From NCBI GenBank assembly GCA_017458975.1, contig JAFSZK010000089.1, positions 1 through 59,714 of the forward strand: a stretch of DNA of 59,714 bases, given 5' to 3'. Positions 1 to 7,478 of the stretch are shown here, one piece after another. Every line of letters begins with the position of its first letter. Positions within the stretch are counted from its first letter, which is position 1. This DNA comes from Eubacterium sp. Lineage in GTDB: Bacteria; Bacillota; Clostridia; Oscillospirales; Acutalibacteraceae. Below the pieces are notes generated by a model, which did no database searches, was not told the DNA's origin, and was given only the letters and a program-made list of their open reading frames with translations. Made by a program: the position numbers and the translations under genes.

Positions 1-324
1 AAACTGCACTCAACAAACTTTGAGGGTATGGAGCTTATCCGTCCGATGTACTGTATTAACGAAAGCGCAATTCTTGCCTGGTGCAGGTGTAACGACCTTG
101 AGTTTATTCAGTGCGCGTGTCGCTTTGTTGATAACTATACCAACAGCGAGGACGGAATCGGCGCGTCGAAAAGGCAGGAGATAAAAGAGCTTATTAAAAA
201 GCTCAAAAAAACAAACCCCGATATTGAGCATAATATCTTTAAGAGTATTCATTCGGTCTGTCTTGATACAATGCCGGGCTATAAAACAAAAGGGGAATAC
301 CACTCCTTTTTAGACGAATATTAA
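1..324 (+). CDS. TtcA/TilS-family PP-loop tRNA-modifying enzyme, C-terminal fragment
   Basis: The last 107 residues of a protein whose frame is open at the left edge, so its ATP-binding PP-loop lies outside the window. Enzymes of this superfamily adenylate a tRNA base with ATP before thiolation or amination in the cytoplasm. Visible are a LIRPMY segment, clustered cysteines (fragment residues 18, 28, 30, 38 and 40, ending CACRF), a SKRQEIKELI helix and a NPDIEHNIF segment. This order resembles the tail of clostridial TtcA-like proteins, where nearby cysteines serve the Fe-S centre or sulfur transfer. The gene ends in a strong terminator. Assignment to TtcA rather than another PP-loop subgroup is inferred from the tail only. 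Confidence 0.68.
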   Translation, partial: KLHSTNFEGMELIRPMYCINESAILAWCRCNDLEFIQCACRFVDNYTNSEDGIGASKRQEIKELIKKLKKTNPDIEHNIFKSIHSVCLDTMPGYKTKGEYHSFLDEY

Positions 325-356
325 AAAGCAGGACGCTTCTCTGCGTCCTGCTTTTT
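323..356 (+). terminator. Rho-independent terminator after the TtcA-like gene
   Basis: A perfect 14-base-pair hairpin (arms 323-336 and 343-356, loop TTCTCT) whose right arm ends in five T. It begins inside the stop codon of the gene. Confidence 0.9.
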
Positions 357-409
357 GGTTTATTGCAAATTGTATATTGAAATATTACTGATTGTATAAT
401 AACTGTTAA

Positions 410-538
410 TTATGATTTTTTAATGTGCAAAGCCACTACCGTTTCAATATGCCTGGAGACAATGATATTAATGTCATCAGTAAGAGGAAATGTATCCAGG
501 TGAGCGGATCTGACTAAACAAGTCAATATAGCATACTG
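410..538 (-). pseudogene. Possible tail remnant of an RNA methyltransferase-like gene
   Basis: On the minus strand the frame of the 125-residue gene continues past its stop at 539-541 for 42 codons without interruption. The stretch ends with a DTFPLT segment and an SRHIETVVALH segment before TAA at 410-412. H-x-E-x-V-V near the C-terminus is the catalytic-base motif of TrmA/RumA m5U methyltransferases, and the intact gene of that family (966-2114) lies just upstream on the same strand. There is no start codon or ribosome binding site. I read it as a decayed 3' end of a paralogue, but chance coding is possible. Confidence 0.3.
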
Positions 539-916
539 TTATCTAATGCTCTCATTTAAATAACTGTTTATTCTTTCAATTGGAAATACATCTTCAATAT
601 CAGCAATTAGGTACTTTGAATCATCAAGTTTATCCACATTGACTATTGCTAAATACTCATCAATAACCTTCCGATCTATTGTAATTTTTCCACTTCCAGC
701 CCAGTGTCTATCTTCTCCGTTCTTTTTTACTCTTGAAATCCAATATTCATCACCTGTTTCTATGTCGATATAATTACTGTATACTCCATGATACTTCTGG
801 AATGCATGGTCATTAAAATAGATTGTCTTTCCGGATTTCGATTCTTTAACATTTCCTATCCAGGCAGGACCATTATCGTTATACCCGGTTTTTAATTCGA
901 TGTATCTAATGTCCAT
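539..916 (-). CDS. Small soluble protein of unknown function (125 aa)
   Basis: A cytoplasmic-looking protein with no signal peptide or membrane segment. The ATG at 914-916 is chosen because GGAGGA sits 7 bases before it (924-929); the longer frame starting at 934 would place that site inside the gene. Distinctive segments are TGYNDNGPAWIG (near residue 10), SGKTIYFND, a YIDIETGDEYW motif and a KNGEDRHWAGSGKI motif. They resemble a family of small hypothetical proteins I recall from many bacteria, some mis-named as a metabolic enzyme; I know of no proven function. The gene is more AT-rich than its neighbours and uses AAT, GAT and ATA codons more freely, which suggests recent acquisition. Confidence 0.7.
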   Translation of the reverse strand: MDIRYIELKTGYNDNGPAWIGNVKESKSGKTIYFNDHAFQKYHGVYSNYIDIETGDEYWISRVKKNGEDRHWAGSGKITIDRKVIDEYLAIVNVDKLDDSKYLIADIEDVFPIERINSYLNESIR

Positions 917-965
917 GATTAAATCCTCCAACATTTACCCAGAATTCGTTTTCTATACAATAGTT

Positions 966-2114
966 CTATAGTCTCGACCCGCCTCGAGACATCGAGACTA
1001 CGACCTCACAATGCTTGGTAAAGGGGAACATATCCACCCCCTGAATTTCCTTAACGCTGTATTTTTTAGTCAGCGTTTTTAAATCTCTTTGAAGAGTTTT
1101 CGGGTTGCAGGAAATATATATAACCTTCTTTGGACTCTTTTTAAGAACCGCCCTTAAGAATTCCTCGGTTGAGCCTGCTCTGTGCGGGTCCATAATAAGC
1201 ACGTCGGGTCTGTAATTACTGTGTATCAGGTATTTTCCCGCGTCGCCGCACTCGAAATATATGTTCTTTACTCCGTTAAGCTTCGCGTTAGCAATCGCGT
1301 CTTTTACAGCCGATTTGTTTAGCTCAACGCCGAGTATTTCTTTTGCGCTTTTTGAAGCAATAAGACCTATTGTACCCGTTCCGCAGTAGGAGTCAAAGAC
1401 TTTTTCGTTTCCCGTAAGTCCTGCAAGCTCAATGGCTTTATTATAAAGCTTTTCACATTGAACGGGATTGACCTGATAAAACGAATCGGGCGAAATTCTG
1501 AATCTCATACCGCAGAGCTCGTCCTCAATATACCCCTTGCCGTAGAGAATATTGCTTCGCTCTCCGAGAATGAGCTCGGTCTGATAGGGATTGATATTAT
1601 GTACTATCGTTGTTATATCCGCGTGCTCTTTTAAAAGAGCTTTAATGAAGTTGTTTCTTGACGGAAAAACGGGGGTAGCCGATACGATAACAACCATTAT
1701 TTCTCCGCTTTTAAAACCGCGTCTGATAAGAGTGTGGCGAATAAAGCCGCGTCCGCTCCTTCTGTCAAAGGGCTGAATTTTAAAGCTGTCGCAAAGCTTT
1801 CTTATCGTATTGACAATCTCGCTGCATTTTTCGTCCTCAATCATACAAGATGACATTGGAACGATTTTCTTTGACGTGCTCTGAAAAACGCCCGAAACCG
1901 CCTTTTTTCGTCTGTAATCATAGTAAAAAGCGGATTGCACCTTGTTTCTGTAATGAAGCGGATTTTCCATCGGAATAATACTTTTAACCCTGCCGAATTC
2001 ACCGAGCAGGGTATTTAATTCCTTTTGCTTGAATTTTAACTGTTCCTCATAGCTTAAGCCCTGAAGCTGACAGCCTCCGCACCTTTTGCGGTTTTTACAA
2101 ACTTCTGTTTCCAT
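966..2114 (-). CDS. 23S rRNA (uracil-5-)-methyltransferase, RumA/TrmA family
   Basis: A SAM-dependent methyltransferase predicted to make m5U in 23S rRNA. Cysteines 6, 12, 15 and 90 follow the C-x5-C-x2-C...C pattern of the RumA [4Fe-4S] cluster. SFYQVNP precedes the SAM-binding segment VFDSYCGTGTIGL, followed by the IMDPHRAGS motif (usually DPPRxG). The catalytic nucleophile is Cys336 in YISCNPKTL and the base is Glu370 in KHCEVVV. At 382 residues it lacks the N-terminal TRAM domain of the longer RlmD/RlmCD type and is closest in layout to RlmC. Which uridine is modified cannot be told. It lies downstream of the DUF4363 gene on the same strand, 37 bases away. Confidence 0.88.
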   Translation of the reverse strand: METEVCKNRKRCGGCQLQGLSYEEQLKFKQKELNTLLGEFGRVKSIIPMENPLHYRNKVQSAFYYDYRRKKAVSGVFQSTSKKIVPMSSCMIEDEKCSEIVNTIRKLCDSFKIQPFDRRSGRGFIRHTLIRRGFKSGEIMVVIVSATPVFPSRNNFIKALLKEHADITTIVHNINPYQTELILGERSNILYGKGYIEDELCGMRFRISPDSFYQVNPVQCEKLYNKAIELAGLTGNEKVFDSYCGTGTIGLIASKSAKEILGVELNKSAVKDAIANAKLNGVKNIYFECGDAGKYLIHSNYRPDVLIMDPHRAGSTEEFLRAVLKKSPKKVIYISCNPKTLQRDLKTLTKKYSVKEIQGVDMFPFTKHCEVVVSMSRGGSRL

Positions 2115-2151
2115 AGCTTAATAATATCATTTATTATTAAATCTTTCAATA

Positions 2152-2517
2152 TTAAAATATATTGGCAAAGCTGATTTTTTCGTTTTCATAAAAAATCAGC
2201 GTCCACGCCTTTGCCTCGGCTATTAATTCCTGTTTGTTTGTACTGTAATCATTCATTGCGCGTATACGCTGACCGAGCTCGTTTAAGGCGCTGTGATTAG
2301 CGATTGTAAAAAGCAGCTCGTTATTGTTTTCCCATAGCTTCTGAATCTTTTTTACCTGCTTTGAAAGTTCCTCGAGGTCTCCTTTATTATAAAGGTTTTC
2401 GGCGATTTCAAGCTCTCCCGTCATATCTGCATAAAAATCCTTTACATATATTTGCTGAGTCGTACATAGCGAAATAACAATTATCAGAAATACTCCCGCA
2501 AACCAAAGCTTTTTCAT
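2152..2517 (-). CDS. DUF4363 family membrane-anchored protein
   Basis: A 121-residue protein with one N-terminal hydrophobic segment (residues about 4-20), which acts as an uncleaved anchor or signal sequence, and an alpha-helical remainder predicted outside the cytoplasm. Its size, its single anchor and its place directly after a DUF421 gene fit the DUF4363 family, which in Clostridia is repeatedly paired with DUF421. No enzyme motif is visible. The start codon overlaps the stop of the DUF421 gene as ATGA (2514-2517), so the two are translationally coupled. Function unknown; both probably act at the membrane, possibly in sporulating cells. Confidence 0.75.
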   Translation of the reverse strand: MKKLWFAGVFLIIVISLCTTQQIYVKDFYADMTGELEIAENLYNKGDLEELSKQVKKIQKLWENNNELLFTIANHSALNELGQRIRAMNDYSTNKQELIAEAKAWTLIFYENEKISFANIF

Positions 2518-2963
2518 TTTTCCTCCTTTTTCTGAACCGAAAGCGTACCGTTAGTTTCTACTATTGCGTTTTCAACCTCGCTTACGTCAAAAGCGCCCTG
2601 CTCGCGTAAGCCCTCTTTAAGGTCGTCATAGTTCAGCCTCAGCTTCTCCATTTCCTTTTTCATAAGCTTTCCGTTTTTAATAATGTAAATGGGTCTTCCC
2701 TGAATAAGAGTTCTGAAAGCTTTTGATTTCATTGAGGCAAGACTTTCGATTATTTCAAGACTTACGAAAACAAGAATAGGAAAAAGCGAATTAGTAAGAG
2801 GTATTGAGTTTTCCTCAAGCGGAACGGTTGCAACCGCGCTTATCAGCATTGTTATTACAAATTCGTGAGGCGAAAGCTCTCCTATCTGTCTTTTTCCGAG
2901 TATTCTTACCGCAAGGATTACCGAAATATAAATAATAATTGAGCGTATTATGGTTATCGTCAT
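2514..2963 (-). CDS. DUF421 (YetF-like) membrane protein
   Basis: A 149-residue protein with three hydrophobic segments in the first half, the family motif RILGKRQIGELSPHEFV (residues about 19-35), and a soluble tail including GRPIYIIKNGKL and a REQGAFDVSEVENAI segment. These are hallmarks of the DUF421/YetF group. Start at 2961-2963 is chosen because GGGTGAT, the distal half of the Shine-Dalgarno complement, lies just upstream; a frame-extending ATG at 2999 lacks such a site. It is divergent from the gerA operon and coupled to the DUF4363 gene. Biochemical role unknown. Confidence 0.82.
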   Translation of the reverse strand: MTITIIRSIIIYISVILAVRILGKRQIGELSPHEFVITMLISAVATVPLEENSIPLTNSLFPILVFVSLEIIESLASMKSKAFRTLIQGRPIYIIKNGKLMKKEMEKLRLNYDDLKEGLREQGAFDVSEVENAIVETNGTLSVQKKEEK

Positions 2964-2974
2964 CAAATCACCCG

Positions 2975-3004
2975 TGTATATTTTTTGCAGGATTTTCAAT
3001 AATA
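2975..3004 (+). promoter_or_regulatory. Weak candidate SigG-type promoter for gerABC
   Basis: TGTATA at 2975-2980 and CAATAATA at 2997-3004 are separated by 16 bases. They loosely resemble the forespore SigG pattern (TGnATA, then CATnnTA). No SigA-type promoter is seen before gerA, and gerA operons are SigG-dependent in Bacillus. Low confidence. Confidence 0.22.
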
Positions 3005-3045
3005 ATACAGGTGATTGGGTGTAATATTTAACCGACAGCTTTGAA

Positions 3046-4473
3046 ATGAATAAAAAGCTCTTTGAGCTTGATTTTGCCGATTGCTCCGATTTTATTCTGC
3101 GCGAGGTTGCGCTGAATAATCTAAGGGGCTTTTTCTGCGTTATGGACGGACTTGCCGATACCGTTATGCTTAACGTTACCGTAACCGAGCCGATTCTTAA
3201 AAGTAAAACAAAAGCCGAAAGCGGCGAAGAATATCTTGAAAAAGTAAAAAAGCTTATTTCAACCGGTCTTGAAATAAATGAGGCGAATACCTTTGATGAG
3301 CTGTATTATTACCTTATGAGCGGCTTTGCGGTTTTGATAGTAGAGGGAGCTAAAAGGGGGCTTTGCTTCGGGGTTCAGGGCTGGAATAAAAGAACAACCG
3401 ACGAGCCGACAAATGAAGCAATGGTAAAGGGCGCAAAGGAGTGCTTTGTCGAAACGCTTAATGACAATAAAGCTCTTTTACGACGCCGTCTTAAAACAAA
3501 CGAGCTTAAGCTCAAACAGCTTAAAATAGGCAAAAGCACCGACACCGGCGTGGTAATAGCATATATGAAAAACGAAGCAGAAAAGGAGCTTGTAAGCGAA
3601 ATTGAAAGACGCCTTAAGGCTATGGATATAAACGCGCTTATTGACTACGGTGCGGTGGCGGAGCTGCTTGAGGGCGGCATAAAATCACCCTTTTCCGTAA
3701 TCGGAAATACCGAGCGTCCCGACGTTTTATCCTCAAAGCTGCTTGAGGGACGGGTAGCCATACTTATTGACTCGACTCCGTTTGCACTTTACGTTCCGTA
3801 TCTTTTTACCGATAATTTTTCCTCGCTTGACGATTATAACAATCCCGCTTTTTTCTCATCGTTTATAAGACTTTTAAAGTATTTCAGCTTTATTATTTCT
3901 CTTTTACTTCCGGCGCTTTATGTTGCAATAAGCTCGTTTCACCGTGAAATGATACCTACTAACTTACTTTATATAATTGCAACAAGCGAGGAAGCAACCC
4001 CGTTTTCGCTTATGGCAGAGGGAATTATAATTCATCTTCTTTATGAGATTATGCGGGAGGCGGGGCTGCGTCTCCCGAAAACCGTAGGTCACGCGGTGTC
4101 AATTATCGGCGCAATCGTAATCGGCGAAGCGATGGTCAGCGCGGGAATAATCGGAGAGCCGATGCTCGTAGTAGTAGCTCTTACCGCGATTGCCTCATAC
4201 GCCGTTTATCCCCTTTATGAAAGCGTCGCCGTTTTGAGAATAGTTTTTATTCTTGTTGCGGGCTTTACGGGACTTTACGGACTTATGCTTTTTGTTTGCG
4301 TGCTTCTTGTTAATATATGCGCCTTAAGCTCTTTCGGAGTGCCGTTTTTTGCGCCGATTTCTCCGCTTTTCATATCCTCCTTAAAGGATACGATAATCCG
4401 CTCAAAAAGGAAGAAGAGCAACTCAAAGCCGTTTAATATATCGAGCCTGCGAGGTGGAAATAATGAAGACTGA
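3046..4473 (+). CDS. Spore germination protein, GerA (A-subunit) family
   Basis: The A subunit of a nutrient germinant receptor in the inner spore membrane. Its 475 residues comprise an N-terminal soluble domain (about 1-245) with the family segments VLIVEGAKRGLCFG, IGNTERPDVLSSKL and EGRVAILIDSTPFAL, then a membrane domain (about 285-450) with the FHREMIPTNLL and PKTVGHAVSIIGA motifs. This is close to normal family length. The ribosome binding site before ATG 3046 is poor, but an in-frame stop at 3022-3024 leaves little alternative. It is first of three overlapping genes (gerA, gerB, gerC), so the receptor is made as an operon. Confidence 0.92.
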   Translation: MNKKLFELDFADCSDFILREVALNNLRGFFCVMDGLADTVMLNVTVTEPILKSKTKAESGEEYLEKVKKLISTGLEINEANTFDELYYYLMSGFAVLIVEGAKRGLCFGVQGWNKRTTDEPTNEAMVKGAKECFVETLNDNKALLRRRLKTNELKLKQLKIGKSTDTGVVIAYMKNEAEKELVSEIERRLKAMDINALIDYGAVAELLEGGIKSPFSVIGNTERPDVLSSKLLEGRVAILIDSTPFALYVPYLFTDNFSSLDDYNNPAFFSSFIRLLKYFSFIISLLLPALYVAISSFHREMIPTNLLYIIATSEEATPFSLMAEGIIIHLLYEIMREAGLRLPKTVGHAVSIIGAIVIGEAMVSAGIIGEPMLVVVALTAIASYAVYPLYESVAVLRIVFILVAGFTGLYGLMLFVCVLLVNICALSSFGVPFFAPISPLFISSLKDTIIRSKRKKSNSKPFNISSLRGGNNED

Positions 4474-5269
4474 AACCCCTGCTGTATCAAGGCTTCAGCT
4501 TTATACGATGATGTTTTTATTCAGGGTCTTATCCCTGCTTTCCGCAAGAGGAGAGCTGTCGTTTTTTAACCTTTTATTTTTATTCGCTTTTTCCTTTGCT
4601 TTGAGTATGGTCGCTGTGAGTGTTAAAAAAGTTTGCAACTCTTTCCTTTACGGCGGCGCAATACTGATTTCAGGCATTGAAACGGCACGCTTTTATAACT
4701 TTTTGAAATATGAAAAGGACTCTGATTTGTCGCCGCTTTTGATTACCGTTCTTTTGTTTGCGGCGGTTATTTACGCTTCGCGACTCGGTATAAGTGCGCT
4801 TTCGAGGTTTTCACTGATTTGTCTCGTACTGATACTTGTAAGTGCAGCGGCGGTTATATCAATTAACCTGTGCGAAATAACCGCCGAAAACCTTTTGCTA
4901 TCAAACATTAAAGCTACTATATCTCCATACGGTATATCGGATTTGCTTTTGTGTTTTGACGCGCCGGTAATTTTTCTTCTTTTGAGAGATAAAACGGATA
5001 TAAATAATCGTAGCGGGGCTGTAATTACAATTATAATTTCATATCTTTTTTGCGCTGTTATTTATCTTGAATGCTTCGGGGTTATGGGTATGGCGGCAAG
5101 ACGCTACAACTACTCGGTTGAAAAGCTGTTTCAGCTCGGTAAAAACGGAAGCTTTACAAGGCTTGACGCTTATTATATTGCGCTTTGGATAACGGTTATG
5201 TTTCTTGAAATCAGCACATTTATAAGCGCCTCTTTTGAAAGGAGAAAACTTAATGCAAAAAAGATTTAG
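4463..5269 (+). CDS. Spore germination protein, GerB (permease-like) family, short form
   Basis: An integral membrane protein with about seven to eight hydrophobic segments, belonging to the GerAB/amino-acid-permease-like B subunits that bind germinant. ATG 4463 is chosen because GAGGTGG (4451-4457) precedes it; it overlaps gerA by 11 bases. The C-terminal segment FTRLDAYYIALWITVMFLEIS is family-typical. At 268 residues it is about 100 shorter than usual (about 365), so it may lack two or three of the normal ten membrane helices. It overlaps gerC by 17 bases. Whether it still works in a receptor is uncertain, as the third gene is also short. Confidence 0.8.
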   Translation: MKTETPAVSRLQLYTMMFLFRVLSLLSARGELSFFNLLFLFAFSFALSMVAVSVKKVCNSFLYGGAILISGIETARFYNFLKYEKDSDLSPLLITVLLFAAVIYASRLGISALSRFSLICLVLILVSAAAVISINLCEITAENLLLSNIKATISPYGISDLLLCFDAPVIFLLLRDKTDINNRSGAVITIIISYLFCAVIYLECFGVMGMAARRYNYSVEKLFQLGKNGSFTRLDAYYIALWITVMFLEISTFISASFERRKLNAKKI

Positions 5270-5876
5270 CGCGTTAGCTTTTGTATTATTAATTATGCTG
5301 TCATTCAGTTCATGTACGGGTATTGAAAGCAATAAAATAATGCATAATGTGATAGTTCAGGCTGCAGGGCTCGATTATGAAAACGGAAAGTATCTCCTTA
5401 CGCTTCAGTATCTTGATTTAACAAGAGCTGCAAGCAAGAGCGAAGGCGCGTCGGGAGTACTTACCAAAACGGCAAATGCGCGGGGAAATACAATAAAAAA
5501 AGCCTTCTCGGAGGCTGAAAGAGTGGTCTTTGACAGACTGTTTTTAGGTCAGATTAAGTTGATTGTGATTAATTCCTCTTTACTTGAAAACAAAAGGGAG
5601 GAGCTATGCACCTTCCTTCTTGAAAACAGGGAAATAAGAGAAAACGCGTTAATATGTACCGGAAGTAAAAGCGCAAAAAGTATTATCGAAAATCCCGAAA
5701 GGGGCGACAGGGTTCCCGCCGAGTCGGTATGCCGACAGCTTCTTATTTCCGAAAAGAAGAATTACTGCCGTGTTTTTACGGTAAACGATTATATCAATAC
5801 CGTATCACAGAATAAAAAGCCGCCCCTTCCCGTTATTGAAGCGAAAAAGGAATACTGCCGTGTGCTTCGGCGTTAA
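5253..5876 (+). CDS. Ger(x)C-type spore germination lipoprotein, truncated
   Basis: The C subunit of the germinant receptor, a lipoprotein on the outer face of the inner spore membrane. A signal peptide ending in the lipobox LSFSSC places the lipidated Cys near residue 20. Start 5253 follows AAAGGAG at 5238-5244. The QAAGLDYENGKYLLTLQYLD and FLGQIKLIVINSSLL segments are typical of the N-terminal Ger(x)C domain. Family members have about 370-400 residues; this one stops after 207, immediately after PPLPVIEAKKEYC, so the whole C-terminal domain is missing. Its end overlaps the end of a minus-strand stub (5833-5991), suggesting both were cut by one deletion. It may be non-functional. Confidence 0.78.
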   Translation: MQKRFSALAFVLLIMLSFSSCTGIESNKIMHNVIVQAAGLDYENGKYLLTLQYLDLTRAASKSEGASGVLTKTANARGNTIKKAFSEAERVVFDRLFLGQIKLIVINSSLLENKREELCTFLLENREIRENALICTGSKSAKSIIENPERGDRVPAESVCRQLLISEKKNYCRVFTVNDYINTVSQNKKPPLPVIEAKKEYCRVLRR

Positions 5877-5991
5877 ATATTGTTACAACCTCGTTAGTTT
5901 TGTCAGTTTTATTTTTTTCGACAACTGCGCAAAACGGTATAATAACCGTTGAAATAAACAGAATTATAAACAGTATTAAAGCTCTTTTCAT
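5833..5991 (-). pseudogene. Signal-peptide stub resembling the N-terminus of SpoIID
   Basis: A 52-codon minus-strand frame with a good start: GGGTGA lies about 9 bases before the ATG at 5989-5991. It encodes Lys-Arg, a hydrophobic stretch (residues about 4-22), a Lys-rich linker and EVVTIFNAEAHGSIPFSL, then TAA. That layout matches the beginning of SpoIID, the forespore-engulfment lytic transglycosylase, in which a membrane anchor and linker lead into a short V-x-V/I-F segment before the conserved domain. Here the frame stops where that domain should begin, inside the 3' end of gerC. It is either a decapitated spoIID-like gene or an unrelated small peptide; the first is inferred. Confidence 0.42.
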
Positions 5992-6010
5992 AATTTCTTC
6001 ACCCTTAAAA

Positions 6011-6039
6011 TTGACATTTAATAATTTTTTTAGTATAAT
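6011..6039 (+). promoter_or_regulatory. SigA promoter for citrate synthase
   Basis: A consensus promoter: TTGACA (6011-6016), 17-base spacer, TATAAT (6034-6039). The predicted transcript starts near 6046, about 58 bases before the gene. Confidence 0.88.
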
Positions 6040-6103
6040 ATATTTTCTTAAAGTGGATTAATATGTTTTCTATATAAATATTTATTAGGAAGGAGAGAGG
6101 CAT

Positions 6104-7477
6104 ATGCCATCAAGTTATATTTCTCCTATATCAATGGAGGCTCTTTCAAAATACTGTGACGAGCTCGGAAACAATAACCAGATAAAGCCCGAGAATTATG
6201 AAAAGTACGAGGTTAAAAGAGGACTTCGTAATCCCGACGGTACGGGCGTTATGGCAGGACTTACAAGAATTTGCTCTGTTGAGGGCTATTACATCCTTGA
6301 CGGTGAAAGACTTCCCAAGGACGGTAAGCTTTCATACAGGGGATATGATATAAGAGACATCATCGGCGGCTGTATTAATGAAAACAGATACGGCTTTGAA
6401 GAGGTTGCATGGCTTCTTGTTTTCGGAAATCTTCCGACCCTCGAGCAGCTCGGAGCGTTCAGGGAATTAATCGGCGAGTGCAGAAAGCTTCCCGACGAAT
6501 TTGTTGAGGATATTATTATGAAGCATCCCTCAAAGGATATTATGAATAAAATGGCTCGCTGCGTTATGGCGCTTTATTCCTTTGACGAAAACCCCGACGA
6601 TACAAGTATTCCTAACGTTCTGCGTCAGTGCTTACAGCTTATCGCTCAGTTCCCGTCAATTATGAATACCGCCTATCAGGTAAAGAGAAGGGCTTTTTAC
6701 AATAAGTCGATGTATATCCATCCGGTAAAAAAGGATATTTCAACCGCGGAATACATCCTTCGCCAAATCAGAGCCAATAAGGAATATACCCAGGAGGAAG
6801 CAAGGCTGCTTGATATATGCTTAATGCTTCACGCCGACCACGGCGGAGGTAATAACTCTACGTTCTCAACAAGAGTTCTTACCTCAAGCGGTACCGATAC
6901 ATACTCGGCAATCGCCGCGGGAATAGGTGCCCTTAAGGGTCCGCGTCACGGCGGCGCAAATATCAAGGTAACTAACCAGATGGATTACCTTATCAATAAT
7001 CTTGAGGACTCAACCAACGAGGCTCAGGTTAAGGATATGCTCGTGAAAATCCTTAATAAAAAAGCGGGCGACGGCTCGGGACTTATCTACGGAATGGGTC
7101 ATGCGGTCTATACAAAGAGCGACCCGAGAGCTGAAATTTTAAGAGATAACGCAAGAAAGCTTGCTATCGACCACGGCTTTGAAAAAGAGTTTACAACGCT
7201 TGAGCTTATTGAAAAGCTCACTCCCGAGGTATTTGCCGAGGTGAGGGGCGAAGATAAAACGATGTGCGCAAATGTGGATTTATATTCGGGACTCGTATAT
7301 CGCGTTCTCGGTATACCCGACGACTTGTTTACTCCTCTTTTTGCAAGCGCGAGAATTGCGGGCTGGTCGGCTCACCGTCTTGAGGAGATTACCTCTAACG
7401 GAAAGATAATGCGTCCCGCTTATAAGAGCGTGTCAAAGAGAAGACCCTTTACTCCTATTGCCGAAAGAGAGGCTTAA
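6104..7477 (+). CDS. gltA: Citrate synthase
   Basis: Condenses oxaloacetate and acetyl-CoA to citrate in the cytoplasm; in a fermentative Clostridium this probably feeds glutamate synthesis through a partial citric acid cycle. The 457 residues include GYYILDGERLPKDGKLSYRG near the N-terminus, LHADHGGG (His243), GPRHGGAN (His282), GMGHAVYTKSDPR (His333) and NVDLYSG (Asp392). His282, His333 and Asp392 align with the known catalytic triad. An AGGAGAG-type site lies before ATG 6104. A strong SigA promoter is upstream, and the next gene begins one base after the stop codon, so they are co-transcribed. A 2-methylcitrate synthase role cannot be ruled out by sequence alone. Confidence 0.94.
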   Translation: MPSSYISPISMEALSKYCDELGNNNQIKPENYEKYEVKRGLRNPDGTGVMAGLTRICSVEGYYILDGERLPKDGKLSYRGYDIRDIIGGCINENRYGFEEVAWLLVFGNLPTLEQLGAFRELIGECRKLPDEFVEDIIMKHPSKDIMNKMARCVMALYSFDENPDDTSIPNVLRQCLQLIAQFPSIMNTAYQVKRRAFYNKSMYIHPVKKDISTAEYILRQIRANKEYTQEEARLLDICLMLHADHGGGNNSTFSTRVLTSSGTDTYSAIAAGIGALKGPRHGGANIKVTNQMDYLINNLEDSTNEAQVKDMLVKILNKKAGDGSGLIYGMGHAVYTKSDPRAEILRDNARKLAIDHGFEKEFTTLELIEKLTPEVFAEVRGEDKTMCANVDLYSGLVYRVLGIPDDLFTPLFASARIAGWSAHRLEEITSNGKIMRPAYKSVSKRRPFTPIAEREA

Positions 7478-7478
7478 A

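Noticed and set aside
324..538. A possible small RNA promoter (TATAAT near 395-400)
   Set aside because: The only TTGTAT upstream is 19 bases away, and no terminator follows; the region reads better as a gene relic.
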